From: Parahalioglobus pacificus
Lineage (GTDB): Bacteria; Pseudomonadota; Gammaproteobacteria; Pseudomonadales; Halieaceae
NCBI RefSeq assembly: GCF_014652275.1
Contig: NZ_BMYM01000001.1
Coordinates: forward strand, 930,001-994,000
Length of the DNA: 64,000 bases
Direction: 5' to 3'
In this document: positions 29,918-38,979 of the stretch, piece by piece
Position numbering within the stretch: position 1 is the stretch's first letter
Layout: each line of letters begins with the position of its first letter
Notes under the pieces: generated by a model
What the model was told of the DNA's origin: nothing
Seen by the model: the letters and a program-made list of their open reading frames with translations, nothing else
The model's database searches: none
Program-made: the position numbers and the translations under genes

Positions 29918-30950
29918 GCATTGCTTACGAGGATTTTCGGCGCGGCCAGCGGCAGGCCAGGCGCCGTCTGTACACGGCTGGGCACGCTCCGTATCCATCC
30001 CACTGATCGCACTACTGATGTGCTGCCTGCTCAGCATGAAGGGGAGGGCGGAAGCGCCGGCACAGACACTGGATTACCAGCCCGTTGTCGCCGTATCGGG
30101 TACCTTATCCAGCGTTGGCTCAGACACCATGGCCAATCTGATGACGCTATGGACGGAGAATTTCAAGCAGTTGCACCCTGGCACCACTATCCAAGTGCAA
30201 ACGGCGGGCTCCGGTACTGCCGCGCCTGCATTGACTGAGGGCACCGCCACCCTGGGCCCCATGAGTCGCCGGATGACCCGTGGTGAAATCCTGGCCTTCG
30301 AACGAAGCTATGGTTACGCGCCGACTGCTGTTCCGGTTGCCGTCGATGCGCTTGCGATTTTCGTACACCGGGATAACCCTCTGTCAGTCATCGATATTCA
30401 GATGGTTGATGCAATCTTTTCCAGCACGCGCGCCTGTGGCGCTAACCAGACTGCTCGCGTGTGGGGAGATGTCGGGCTTACCGGTGATTGGGCGACACGC
30501 CCCATCGACCTGTTCGGAAGAACATCAGCTTCCGGGACCTATGGCTTTTTCAAACGCATCGCATTGTGCGGCGGCGACTTCAGTGACAGGGTAAATCAGC
30601 AGCCTGGCGCCTCTTCGGTAGTACAGGCACTGGCCGTGTCTCCTTATGGAGTTGGGTACTCCGGTGCGGGTTTTGGTACAGCCAGTGTAAAAACAGTACC
30701 GCTAGTGGATAGGCTGGCGATGACATCTCCTGAGCCGGAAAATGCGCTAAGTAATGATCAGGCACAGCTGTCGCGCCAGCTGTATATTTACACGAATCGC
30801 GAACCTGGCGAGCCTCTGCCGCCACTTGAGAGAGAGTTCTTTCGTTTTGTTCTTTCTGATGAGGGCCAGCAGGTCGTTGCCCGCGCAGGTTATGTGCCAG
30901 TGAGCGTCAGCCATCGACGGGTGCTCATGGAGCAGCTGGATCTTGAATAA
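29904..30950 (+). CDS. pstS: Phosphate ABC transporter substrate-binding protein PstS
   Basis: The 348-residue periplasmic protein binds phosphate. The substrate-binding fold shows VSGTLSSVGSDTM near the mature N-terminus, then AGSGTAAPALTEG, GPMSRRMT and GRTSASGTYGFFKR, positions that bind phosphate in PstS. The ATG at 29904 lies within the end of phoR and yields a long, basic N-region of about 29 residues before the hydrophobic core (SIPLIALLMCCLLS) and a plausible cleavage after GRAEA. No better in-frame start exists between phoR and the core. Longer readings run into phoR and are rejected. This is the high-affinity receptor for the PstCAB transporter that follows. Confidence 0.9.
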   Translation: MHPARHCLRGFSARPAAGQAPSVHGWARSVSIPLIALLMCCLLSMKGRAEAPAQTLDYQPVVAVSGTLSSVGSDTMANLMTLWTENFKQLHPGTTIQVQTAGSGTAAPALTEGTATLGPMSRRMTRGEILAFERSYGYAPTAVPVAVDALAIFVHRDNPLSVIDIQMVDAIFSSTRACGANQTARVWGDVGLTGDWATRPIDLFGRTSASGTYGFFKRIALCGGDFSDRVNQQPGASSVVQALAVSPYGVGYSGAGFGTASVKTVPLVDRLAMTSPEPENALSNDQAQLSRQLYIYTNREPGEPLPPLEREFFRFVLSDEGQQVVARAGYVPVSVSHRRVLMEQLDLE

Positions 30951-33174
30951 TTCACTGCATCGCGGCAGATTCGCAGCGCGGCAGGTGTTGGATCGCTGCG
31001 CCAATGCTCTGATCAGCGCAGGCGGCGTCGGTGTAATTCTGTCTGTCGTCATGATACTCGTCTTCCTGCTGCATGAAGTGGCCCCTCTGCTATCGGCGCC
31101 ATCACTGACCGAGCAAGGCACATCTGCAGTCCCCGCCAGCGACAGCACATTACTTGTCGCCGAAGATATTGGCAGTGTGGGGCTGGCTTTTTCAGAGTCC
31201 GGAGAGGCCCGGTTTTTCGACCTGTCCCGTGACCGGGCGTTGCTTACGCGCTCTTTGCTGTATGCGGACGCAAGCGTTACGGCAGCAACTCGCGCCGCGC
31301 TGCCTTGGGGCGCTGCAGCACTGGGCACAGAGGCTGGTGAGTTGCTGCTAGTCAGGCCTGAGTTTGAGACGACGGTGACACAGGGACGCAGAGAGTTGCG
31401 TCCGTCTGTCCGTCCGATTGTGCCGCTACTCCAGCTGGCGCCAGCCGGTGATGCTCTGTTGCGTGTCGCGCTGACTGAGACTGATAGTGAGCTGGCTGTG
31501 GCGGCGGAGAGCGCGTCTGGCCGGTTGTACTTCGCTAGCTGGCAGCTGGATGAGAACGGTCTTGCGGGCTCAGCAAACCGTGTTCTGTCACTGCCGCCCG
31601 GCGAGGATCCGGGAAGCAGTGGGTTGTTGTTTGTCGATGCACGACATCGGTTTCTGGTCAGGGTGACTTTCCAGGGTAACTATACGGTGCATGACCTGGC
31701 GCCCGTCAATAACGCCATGCCCGTACCAAGGCTGACCAGCGGCAGCCTTTTCGAAGCTGGCGAACAACTCACTGCTGCTGCAGTACTTTTCGGCAGTGCG
31801 AGTTTTGTCGTGGCCTCGGATCGTGGCGCCTTGCTGCAATTGTCGCCCACCCTGCAGGACAGTGGTGAGCTATCTTTGCAAACCCTCCGTCGATTCTCGG
31901 TACCCGGCAAGGCCGTTCATCATCTAGCTGCCGATCCAGGAAGTCGGCTATTCGCTGCGGTGTTCGACGATGGTGCTATTGGCTTATTCCACAGCACCTC
32001 GCAGCGGCAGGGGTGGGCAACGACAGGGCTGGCGACTGACGAGATCACTGCATCATCAATTTCTAATGGTGGTGGGCAGCTATTGCTGCAAGATGCCCAG
32101 GGTGGTGTTACGAGATTCAGCATCCAAGCTCCCCATGCAGATGTGTCAGCGCGATCGCTGTTTGCAGCCGTACAGTATGAGGGTTATCGCGCCCCCATTT
32201 TCAAATGGCAACCCGCAACGGCGGGTGCAACCTATGAGGCCAAGCTCAGTCTCTCGCCGCTACTTTGGGGCACACTGAAGGCTGCGTTTTTTACAATGCT
32301 GTTTGCCATTCCGCTGGCGCTGTCAGCAGCAATTTTCACTGGTTATTTCATGGCTTCGTCCATGCGTAGAAAGGTGAAGCCCGGCATCGAGCTTATGGAA
32401 GCTATGCCAACGGTGGTACTTGGCTTTCTGGCGGCGCTCTGGTTTGCTCCGTGGCTGGATGAGCACCTGGCAGAGGCACTGCTTGCCTGCTTACTGTTGC
32501 CGGTCGCTGTTGCAGTGAGCGGTGTGTTGTGGGGTCTGCTGGGCAATGTTCTGCGCCCCTATGTGGTATCAGGCTGGGAGCCCCTGTTGTTACTGCCCGT
32601 GTTTGCAGGAACCGCTGCGCTTGCAGTATTTGCCGCAGATCTGTTGGAGCAGTGGTACCTGGGTATGAGTCTCAAGGACTATATCTATCAGCGGTGGGGT
32701 TTGGACTATGCTCAACGAAATGCCCTGGTTGTCGGTGTGGCTATGGGTCTTGCCGTTGTCCCTACTGTTTTCTCTATTGCAGAGGACGCGCTGTATTCAG
32801 TACCGAAACAGTTGAGCGATGGCTCCCTGGCCCTGGGAGCGAGTCGCTGGCAGACGCTGCGTAATGTTGTACTTCCAACGGCCAGTCCCGGCATATTCTC
32901 GGCCCTGATGATCGGGCTGGGGCGCGCGGTAGGGGAGACCATGATCGTCGTGATGGCTGCGGGTAACACGCCACTCATGGATAGCAATTTGTTTTCCGGG
33001 ATGCGGACACTGTCTGCAACTATCGCGTTGGAGGCCCCCGAGGTCGCGTTGGGTAGTAGTCACTACCGAGTGCTGATTGTGGCTGCGCTGCTGTTGTTCC
33101 TGCTCACTTTCATTTTGAATTCCGCCGCTGAGCTCTTGCGTCAGCGATTGCGCAGACGATACCGGGCGCTGTAG
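30943..33174 (+). CDS. pstC: Phosphate ABC transporter permease PstC with large extracytoplasmic domain
   Basis: The 743-residue permease has an N-terminal helix (about residues 24-46), a long extracytoplasmic region (about 47-430) rich in short beta-strand patterns and repeats of type LFAAVFDDGAIGLF, and a C-terminal transport core with about six helices (from about 437). The EAA-type loop reads KQLSDGSLALGASRWQTLR. Long PstC proteins of this sort occur in Pseudomonas and relatives, about twice the size of E. coli PstC. The extra domain looks beta-propeller-like, but that is inference. The start is TTG at 30943 overlapping the pstS stop by 8 bases; the stop shares a base with the pstA GTG. 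Confidence 0.92.
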   Translation: MNNSLHRGRFAARQVLDRCANALISAGGVGVILSVVMILVFLLHEVAPLLSAPSLTEQGTSAVPASDSTLLVAEDIGSVGLAFSESGEARFFDLSRDRALLTRSLLYADASVTAATRAALPWGAAALGTEAGELLLVRPEFETTVTQGRRELRPSVRPIVPLLQLAPAGDALLRVALTETDSELAVAAESASGRLYFASWQLDENGLAGSANRVLSLPPGEDPGSSGLLFVDARHRFLVRVTFQGNYTVHDLAPVNNAMPVPRLTSGSLFEAGEQLTAAAVLFGSASFVVASDRGALLQLSPTLQDSGELSLQTLRRFSVPGKAVHHLAADPGSRLFAAVFDDGAIGLFHSTSQRQGWATTGLATDEITASSISNGGGQLLLQDAQGGVTRFSIQAPHADVSARSLFAAVQYEGYRAPIFKWQPATAGATYEAKLSLSPLLWGTLKAAFFTMLFAIPLALSAAIFTGYFMASSMRRKVKPGIELMEAMPTVVLGFLAALWFAPWLDEHLAEALLACLLLPVAVAVSGVLWGLLGNVLRPYVVSGWEPLLLLPVFAGTAALAVFAADLLEQWYLGMSLKDYIYQRWGLDYAQRNALVVGVAMGLAVVPTVFSIAEDALYSVPKQLSDGSLALGASRWQTLRNVVLPTASPGIFSALMIGLGRAVGETMIVVMAAGNTPLMDSNLFSGMRTLSATIALEAPEVALGSSHYRVLIVAALLLFLLTFILNSAAELLRQRLRRRYRAL

Positions 33175-34841
33175 TGGCCAAAAAGAAGCGCAGAAACCCG
33201 TTCATACCCAAGGGGGATCCGCAAAGCTGGTTTGCCCGTGGCGAACCTTTGCTGTGGTTCAACGCCAGTGGCGTGACACTTTCGTTGTTGCTGGTTGGCG
33301 CATTGCTGTACCTACTCACTGCCAACGGTCTGGCGCATTTCTGGCCCAAACCTTTGTATTCACTGTCAGTCGCGGCAACGGGGACAGACGGCAGTGAGAA
33401 TGAGAGTGAACCTACAAAGCGTCTCTACGTAGAGCGGGTGCGGACTGAAGTTTCTACCCATGCGACGGGTGAACAGCGCAGCACGCTCTTTCGGCGCGGG
33501 AATCGCGATCGCGGCGATGGCGAGTTCGTATGGGTCAATGATGAGAACGTGGTCAGCCTCTCTCGCCCGGCTGAACTGGTGAGAGTATTACGTGAGGCCT
33601 GGGGACCTGCCTACGGTGAACTGCAGTCATTGGAAACGCCCAGGGGAACAGTAGCGCTTTCGCCAGATGCGGACCAAGCCCTATACGAGGCTCTGGATAG
33701 GATCGACGCCGTGAGATCCAAAATGGCAGCGCTCGAAAACGGCACAATCCGTAAGCTCAACCGTGAGGCACAGCGGCTTTACCAGAGAGAGCGAGCCATT
33801 GGCGGTGATGCGCCGTTGGCTGAAGAGCTTGGCAAGGAGCAGGCGCGTTTGTCGGCGGCTTTCACCGGCGCGCAACGCGACATGCTTGAGATGGCCCAGA
33901 GCATCGAGCCATATTGGCTGACCCTGCGGGTAGACTCCGGCGAGTTGTGGCGACTGCCACTGGCATCAGTTCTGGCTGTGCAACACCCTAACAGCATGAG
34001 CTACGTCGAAAAGCTCGAAAGCTGGGCCCTGCAACTATGGGCGTTTCTCTCGACGGCCCCCAGGGAGTCCAACACCGAGGGTGGGGTGTTTCCGGCCATT
34101 GTCGGCACGGTTGTTATGGTGTTGTTGATGTCGGTTATTGTCGCTCCCTTTGGCGTGCTGGCGGCTATTTACCTTCATGAGTACGCCAAACAGGATTGGA
34201 AAACACGGCTGATACGCATCGGAGTAAACAACCTCGCGGGCGTGCCCTCAATTGTTTATGGGGTCTTTGGGCTGGGTTTTCTCGTTTATGTCGTCGGCGG
34301 TGAACTGGACAAGCTGTTCTACAGCGACGCGCTGCCATCGCCCACCTTCGGAGCCCCCGGGCTGTTGTGGGCATCCATCACGCTGGCTTTGCTGACGCTG
34401 CCTGTAGTCATCGTGGCCACTGAAGAGGGGCTGGCACGCATACCGCAATCGCTGCGCGACGGCAGCCTGGCATTGGGTGCGACACGGTTTGAAACCTTGT
34501 GGCGCATCATTGTGCCCATCGCCACGCCCGCAATGATGACGGGCGTAATCCTGGCGATTGCACGTGCAGCCGGCGAAGTTGCTCCCTTGATGCTTGTCGG
34601 CGTCGTGAAACTGGCACCTGCGCTGCCTATCGACAGTCACTACCCGTATCTTCATCTTGACCAGAAATTTATGCACCTCGGCTATCATGTGTTTGACGTG
34701 GGCTTCCAGAGCGCCAACATTGAGGCCGCCAGACCCCTTGTTTATGCGACTGCACTTTTGCTTGTCGTACTGACAATCGGGCTAAACCTATTCGCCGTAC
34801 TACTGCGCAACCATCTGCGGGAAAAATACAAGGCACTATGA
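33174..34841 (+). CDS. pstA: Phosphate ABC transporter permease PstA, long form
   Basis: The 555-residue protein is the second membrane subunit of the phosphate importer. A helix at about residues 25-48 is followed by an extracytoplasmic domain (about 50-300) with a charged, coiled-coil-like part (KMAALENGTIRKLNREAQRL), then a membrane core from about 300 with an EAA loop QSLRDGSLALGATRFETLWR. It is about twice the length of E. coli PstA, like its partner PstC. The start is GTG at 33174. A 46-base gap separates it from pstB. Confidence 0.92.
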   Translation: MAKKKRRNPFIPKGDPQSWFARGEPLLWFNASGVTLSLLLVGALLYLLTANGLAHFWPKPLYSLSVAATGTDGSENESEPTKRLYVERVRTEVSTHATGEQRSTLFRRGNRDRGDGEFVWVNDENVVSLSRPAELVRVLREAWGPAYGELQSLETPRGTVALSPDADQALYEALDRIDAVRSKMAALENGTIRKLNREAQRLYQRERAIGGDAPLAEELGKEQARLSAAFTGAQRDMLEMAQSIEPYWLTLRVDSGELWRLPLASVLAVQHPNSMSYVEKLESWALQLWAFLSTAPRESNTEGGVFPAIVGTVVMVLLMSVIVAPFGVLAAIYLHEYAKQDWKTRLIRIGVNNLAGVPSIVYGVFGLGFLVYVVGGELDKLFYSDALPSPTFGAPGLLWASITLALLTLPVVIVATEEGLARIPQSLRDGSLALGATRFETLWRIIVPIATPAMMTGVILAIARAAGEVAPLMLVGVVKLAPALPIDSHYPYLHLDQKFMHLGYHVFDVGFQSANIEAARPLVYATALLLVVLTIGLNLFAVLLRNHLREKYKAL

Positions 34842-34887
34842 ACATGCATAGCGATTCGGTAATCAAATGCGAGTGGGGTAGTGATCC

Positions 34888-35706
34888 ATGAGCGCTGAAC
34901 TGAGCCTCAAGCCCAGGCATCTCTTGCCGGCAAAAGCCAACAAGCGCACGGGCATGAACGTGTCGGTAGACGGATTGTCGCTCTACTACGACCGGCATAC
35001 CAAGGCCCTGGACGACGTGTCGCTGAGGATCAAACGACAGCAGGTGACTGCGTTTATTGGCCCCAGCGGCTGCGGCAAATCAACGCTATTGCGGTGCTTT
35101 AATCGAATGAATGACCAGATTGAAGGATGCCGCATTGAGGGACGCATCCGGATGGACAAGATGGATATTTATCATCCGAGGGTTGATGTGTCCTTGTTGC
35201 GTCGTCGCGTTGGTATGGTTTTCCAGAAGCCCAACCCGTTCCCCATGTCGGTGTATGAGAACGTCGCTTACGGCTTGCGCATCGGCGGCCTACGACGTCG
35301 GCGCGAATTGGATGAGGTCGTAGAGCGCTCCCTGCGCGCGGCAGCATTGTGGGATGAGGTTAAAGACAGGCTAAACGAAAACGCTCTCGCGTTATCGGGA
35401 GGTCAGCAGCAACGATTGGTGATCGCGCGCACAATTGCGGTTGAACCCGACGTGCTTCTATTGGATGAGCCGGCTTCATCGTTGGATCCTATCTCCACAC
35501 TAAAGATTGAGGAGCTGATCTACGAACTGAAATCTCGCTACACCATTATTATTGTCACGCATAATATGCAGCAGGCAGCGCGTGTGTCAGACATGACGGC
35601 ATTTATGTATCAGGGCAGGGTGATTGAATTTGATACGGCGGACCGCCTATTCACTAACCCAAAAGAGAAGCAAACAGAAGATTACATTACCGGGCGGTAC
35701 GGGTAA
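34888..35706 (+). CDS. pstB: Phosphate ABC transporter ATP-binding protein PstB
   Basis: The 272-residue ATPase has Walker [10 protein letters not shown] (58-66), signature [17 protein letters not shown], and Walker [13 protein letters not shown]. PstB-specific text includes [18 protein letters not shown] and the [14 protein letters not shown]-loop region. It powers PstCA. The N-terminal 22 residues before MNVSVDGL are an extension relative to many PstB proteins, so the internal ATG at about 34954 is an alternative start. Three to six bases separate it from phoU. Confidence 0.95.
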   Translation: MSAELSLKPRHLLPAKANKRTGMNVSVDGLSLYYDRHTKALDDVSLRIKRQQVTAFIGPSGCGKSTLLRCFNRMNDQIEGCRIEGRIRMDKMDIYHPRVDVSLLRRRVGMVFQKPNPFPMSVYENVAYGLRIGGLRRRRELDEVVERSLRAAALWDEVKDRLNENALALSGGQQQRLVIARTIAVEPDVLLLDEPASSLDPISTLKIEELIYELKSRYTIIIVTHNMQQAARVSDMTAFMYQGRVIEFDTADRLFTNPKEKQTEDYITGRYG

Positions 35707-35712
35707 GGCTTG

Positions 35713-36438
35713 ATGGAATCACGTCACGATAGCTATAATCAGCATATCTCTGCACAGTACAACGCTGAGCTTGAGGCGCTGAAAAACCACCTTCTCGAGA
35801 TGGGAGGGTTGGTCGAGCAGCAGTTGGGTGACGCGATAGATGCTTTGCTGAGGCGTGACAGCGGCAGCGCAGCGCCCATCATCGATAAAGACGCGGTGAT
35901 CAACCAGATGCAGGTTGATATCGACGAGGAGTGCTCGCGGATACTTGCGCGCCGGCAACCGGCAGCCAGTGATCTGCGATTAGTGCTGACTATTGGAAAA
36001 CTGACCAACGACCTGGAGCGCGTTGGCGACGAGGCCTCAAAGCTTGCCCGCTTGGCGATAGACCTATCAGAAGATGCAGCATCTCCCAGCAACCTGCTTG
36101 AAGTGCGACAACTGTCCACCGACGTTGTGGATATGCTGCATGCTTCACTGAACGCCTTTGCAAGGCTTGAGGTTCACCAGGCAGTCGGGGTCGTTATCGC
36201 CGACCGAGAAACCGATCGCGACTATGGGAGTGGTCTGCGCAGCCTGACAGCGCTGCTCATGGAGCACCGTGACAGCATACCCACACTGTTGAACGAGATC
36301 TGGGCGCTACGCTCGCTGGAGCGCGTTGGCGATCACGCTGCTAATATCGCTGAGCAGGTCATTTATCTGGTCCGTGGCGTTGACGTGCGGCACCTGTCCC
36401 GCAAAGAGTTGAAACAACAGCATCTGGACCAGCCTTAG
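35713..36438 (+). CDS. phoU: Phosphate signalling regulator PhoU
   Basis: The 241-residue protein folds as two PhoU helical repeats, recognisable by ATKLTNDLERVGDEA-like text in each half (here IGKLTNDLERVGDEASKLA and ALRSLERVGDHAANIAEQV), which bind metal clusters. It restrains PhoR kinase activity when phosphate is plentiful and moderates Pst transport. The ATG at 35713 has GGTAAGGC upstream; an in-frame TTG lies one codon earlier. It is the last gene of the run and is followed by the tRNA-Glu promoter. Confidence 0.95.
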   Translation: MESRHDSYNQHISAQYNAELEALKNHLLEMGGLVEQQLGDAIDALLRRDSGSAAPIIDKDAVINQMQVDIDEECSRILARRQPAASDLRLVLTIGKLTNDLERVGDEASKLARLAIDLSEDAASPSNLLEVRQLSTDVVDMLHASLNAFARLEVHQAVGVVIADRETDRDYGSGLRSLTALLMEHRDSIPTLLNEIWALRSLERVGDHAANIAEQVIYLVRGVDVRHLSRKELKQQHLDQP

Positions 36439-36440
36439 TT

Positions 36441-36469
36441 TTGCATTGGCAAAGTCACGCCGTTACAAT
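36441..36469 (+). promoter_or_regulatory. Promoter of the tRNA-Glu gene
   Basis: TTGCAT (36441-36446) and TACAAT (36464-36469) are separated by exactly 17 bases, and transcription would start about 20 bases before the tRNA. The GC-rich stretch after the -10 resembles the discriminator of stringently controlled stable-RNA promoters. The -35 overlaps nothing but the gap after phoU. Confidence 0.65.
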
Positions 36470-36495
36470 GCGCACACCTCGACTGAGGGATCTGC

Positions 36496-36571
36496 GTCCC
36501 CTTCGTCTAGTGGCCTAGGACACCGCCCTTTCACGGCGGGAACAGGGGTTCGAACCCCCTAGGGGACGCCA
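36496..36571 (+). tRNA. tRNA-Glu (anticodon TTC)
   Basis: The 76-base gene folds into a full cloverleaf. The acceptor stem GTCCCCT pairs with AGGGGAC (36561-36567), followed by discriminator G and an encoded CCA end (36569-36571). The anticodon stem CCGCC/GGCGG encloses the loop CTTTCAC, giving anticodon TTC at 36530-36532. The T arm contains GGTTCGAACC. It reads GAA/GAG codons. A promoter precedes it and a terminator follows, so it is its own transcription unit. Confidence 0.97.
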
Positions 36572-36586
36572 TATTTTGACAGACAG

Positions 36587-36610
36587 ACCCGGCCATGCGC
36601 CGGGTTTGTT
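36587..36610 (+). terminator. Intrinsic terminator after tRNA-Glu
   Basis: ACCCGGC (36587-36593) pairs with GCCGGGT (36599-36605) around a 5-base loop, followed by a T-rich tail (TTGTTGGTTT). It sits 15 bases after the tRNA and 14 bases before hisC. Confidence 0.7.
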
Positions 36611-36623
36611 GGTTTAGGGAGCC

Positions 36624-37685
36624 ATGGCTATGAGCCGCTTCTGGAGCAAGATTACCCACGCATTGACACCCTATGTGCCCGGGGAGCAACCGCAGCACGC
36701 GCAGTTAGTCAAACTGAACACTAACGAGTGCCCGTACCCGCCTTCGCCCCGTGTGATGGATACTATACAGGCGATATCGGATGACTCGCTCAGGAGATAT
36801 CCCGATCCGTCCTCTGTGGCCTTGCGTGAGGCAATCGCTGCTACCCGAGGTCTAGGTATCGAGAACGTGTTTGTGGGTAACGGATCAGATGAGGTGTTGG
36901 CCCATGCCTTTCAGGGCTTGCTGGCGCACGAAGAGCCGTTGCTGTTCCCCGATATCACCTACAGCTTTTACCCAGTCTGGTGCCAGCTATATGGCCTGAC
37001 ATCGCGAACCATTCCCCTGGCGGAAGATTTTAGTCTGGCCTTAGACGAGTATCGGGCGGGTCGGGGCGCCGTGATCATCCCAAACCCAAACGCGCCCACA
37101 GGAATGGCATTGCCGTTGACCTCTATTCGCCAGTTGCTTGATCAAAATCCTGACGCAGTGGTGGTAATTGATGAAGCCTATGTGGATTACGGCGCGGAGT
37201 CTGCAGCGGCACTGGTGCCTGAGTATGAAAATTTGCTGGTCGTGCAGACCTTGTCTAAGTCTCGCGCCCTGGCGGGTCTGCGTGTGGGTTTTGCACTGGG
37301 CAACCCGGCGCTGATACAAGGCCTCACGCGGGTAAAGGATTCGTTTAACTCCTACCCTCTCGACGCCGTGGCCCAAGCTGCCGCTCGCGCAGCGGTAGAG
37401 GACGTTGATTACTTCGACGAATGCCGTCAGCAAGTGATGGCAACAAGAACGTCATTAAGCGAGGTGTTGCTGGAATTGGGCTTTGATGTGCTGCCCTCAC
37501 AGGCGAACTTTGTCTTTGCCCGGCACCCGGAGCACGATGCTGCGAAACTGTTTGCAGGTCTGCGGCAGCAGGGTGTTATCGTGCGTCACTGGAATAAGCC
37601 ACGCATAGATCAGTATTTGCGAATCAGCATTGGCACCGAGGCACAGACGCAGCGATTGTTAGAAGTGCTGACGCAGCTACTCTGA
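36624..37685 (+). CDS. hisC: Histidinol-phosphate aminotransferase HisC
   Basis: The 353-residue PLP enzyme transaminates imidazole-acetol phosphate in histidine synthesis. The PLP lysine is Lys212 in TLSKSRALAGLRVG; the N-terminal substrate segment LNTNECPYPPSP and the VIDEAYVDYG aspartate motif are typical. GGGAG lies just before the ATG at 36624; a second in-frame ATG follows two codons later. No other his genes are nearby, so this may be a stand-alone copy, and activity on aromatic amino acids is possible in such paralogues. Confidence 0.92.
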   Translation: MAMSRFWSKITHALTPYVPGEQPQHAQLVKLNTNECPYPPSPRVMDTIQAISDDSLRRYPDPSSVALREAIAATRGLGIENVFVGNGSDEVLAHAFQGLLAHEEPLLFPDITYSFYPVWCQLYGLTSRTIPLAEDFSLALDEYRAGRGAVIIPNPNAPTGMALPLTSIRQLLDQNPDAVVVIDEAYVDYGAESAAALVPEYENLLVVQTLSKSRALAGLRVGFALGNPALIQGLTRVKDSFNSYPLDAVAQAAARAAVEDVDYFDECRQQVMATRTSLSEVLLELGFDVLPSQANFVFARHPEHDAAKLFAGLRQQGVIVRHWNKPRIDQYLRISIGTEAQTQRLLEVLTQLL

Positions 37686-37762
37686 GATCCTGTCGCCGCG
37701 CTCGACTCAGCTAGCTGCGGCGAGTAGGGCGGCCACGCTTATCATCGCGCGGCCTCTTCTTA

Positions 37763-38884
37763 TTAACGCTTGCGCAATATCACGCTGCCAATGCTGTAAC
37801 CGGCTCCGAAGGAGCACAGAACGCCGATGTCGCCGCTGGCAAAGTCTTCGCGGTGTTTGTGGAACGCGATAACCGAACCTGCTGAACTTGTGTTGGCGTA
37901 TTTATCGAGAATGGTGGGTGCTTCTTCCGCCGTGGCATCCCTGCCCAGCACCCGTCGTGAAATCAGCTGGTTCATGTTCAGGTTGGCCTGATGTAGCCAC
38001 AGCCGTTTAAGTGACTGAGCATCGATCCCGGTCGCGTCCAGGCGTTCGCTGATCTGGGTGGCCACTGCCGGGCAGACTTCTTTAAAGACCTTGCGACCTT
38101 CCTGCACGAACAGCTTGTCGGCCTTACCGATGCCGGATTCATCACCGCGGTTAAGGAAGCCAAAGTTATTGCGAATATTGTTGGAGAAGATGGTCTGGAG
38201 GCGACTGTCCAGAATCTCGTATTGATCGTTGGAGGTGGCAGATGCGGCTTTCTCCAAAACGACAGCAGTGCATACATCACCGAAGATAAAGTGCGAATCG
38301 CGGTCGCGGAAGTTCAGGTGTCCACTGCAAATCTCAGGGTTCAGCATCAGTACGCAGTCAGCGCTGCCATTGGCGATGGCGTCACGGGCCTGCTGTATGC
38401 CGAACGTTGCTGAGGAGCAAGCGACATTCATGTCAAAGGCAAAACCCTTGATACCCAGTGCATCCTGGATTTCCACAGCCATGGCCGGGTAGGCGCGCTG
38501 CATATTGGAAGCAGCGACAATAACGGCATCAATATCATCGGCCGTCTTGTTCGCCTGAGCCAGCGCTTCCCGCGCGGCGGTGATGGCCATTTCGCACATC
38601 ACCGACGGCTCGTCGTTGGTGCGCTCTGGGATGTTCGGCGTCATGCGAGTGGGGTCCAGAATGCCGGACTTGTCGACAACAAACCGAGACTTGATGCCTG
38701 AAGCCTTCTCGATGAATTCCACAGAAGAATGCTGCAGGGCTGGCATGTCACCGGCGGCAATTTCATCTGCATGCTCGACGTTATGCAGGTCGACATAGGC
38801 GTTGAAAGCCTCAACCAGTTCGGCGTTGGAAATGGCGTTTGGCGGCGTGTAGAGTCCGGTGCCACTGATGACGATGTCGGTCAT
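37763..38884 (-). CDS. Beta-ketoacyl-ACP synthase III-like enzyme (FabH family)
   Basis: The 373-residue condensing enzyme has the FabH triad: Cys156 in NVACSSATFG, His298 in LHQANLNMNQL and Asn331 in YANTSSAG. It is longer than housekeeping FabH (about 320 residues) and contains an insertion near residues 30-95 (HNVEHADEI, GILDPTRM). This form matches the Pseudomonas PA3286-type subgroup, which can condense medium-chain acyl-CoA with malonyl-ACP and so link beta-oxidation to fatty acid synthesis. It is alone on its strand, downstream of gltA, from which a terminator separates it. Substrate is inferred from resemblance only. Confidence 0.87.
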   Translation of the reverse strand: MTDIVISGTGLYTPPNAISNAELVEAFNAYVDLHNVEHADEIAAGDMPALQHSSVEFIEKASGIKSRFVVDKSGILDPTRMTPNIPERTNDEPSVMCEMAITAAREALAQANKTADDIDAVIVAASNMQRAYPAMAVEIQDALGIKGFAFDMNVACSSATFGIQQARDAIANGSADCVLMLNPEICSGHLNFRDRDSHFIFGDVCTAVVLEKAASATSNDQYEILDSRLQTIFSNNIRNNFGFLNRGDESGIGKADKLFVQEGRKVFKEVCPAVATQISERLDATGIDAQSLKRLWLHQANLNMNQLISRRVLGRDATAEEAPTILDKYANTSSAGSVIAFHKHREDFASGDIGVLCSFGAGYSIGSVILRKR

Positions 38885-38930
38885 TGCGGGTTGTTTCCTG
38901 TTCTCGTTATAGCTCGGCGTATTCTACCTA

Positions 38931-38957
38931 CAAAAAAGGCCGCTAGGCGGCCTTTTC
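38931..38957 (-). terminator. Intrinsic terminator of gltA
   Basis: AAAAGGCCGC (38934-38943) pairs with GCGGCCTTTT (38947-38956) around a 3-base loop. Read on the minus strand the stem is followed by a run of T, as for a rho-independent terminator 23 bases after the gltA stop. The flanking A and T runs would let it work on both strands. Confidence 0.85.
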
Positions 38958-38979
38958 AGAGGGTTTGGCACTAGTGCCG

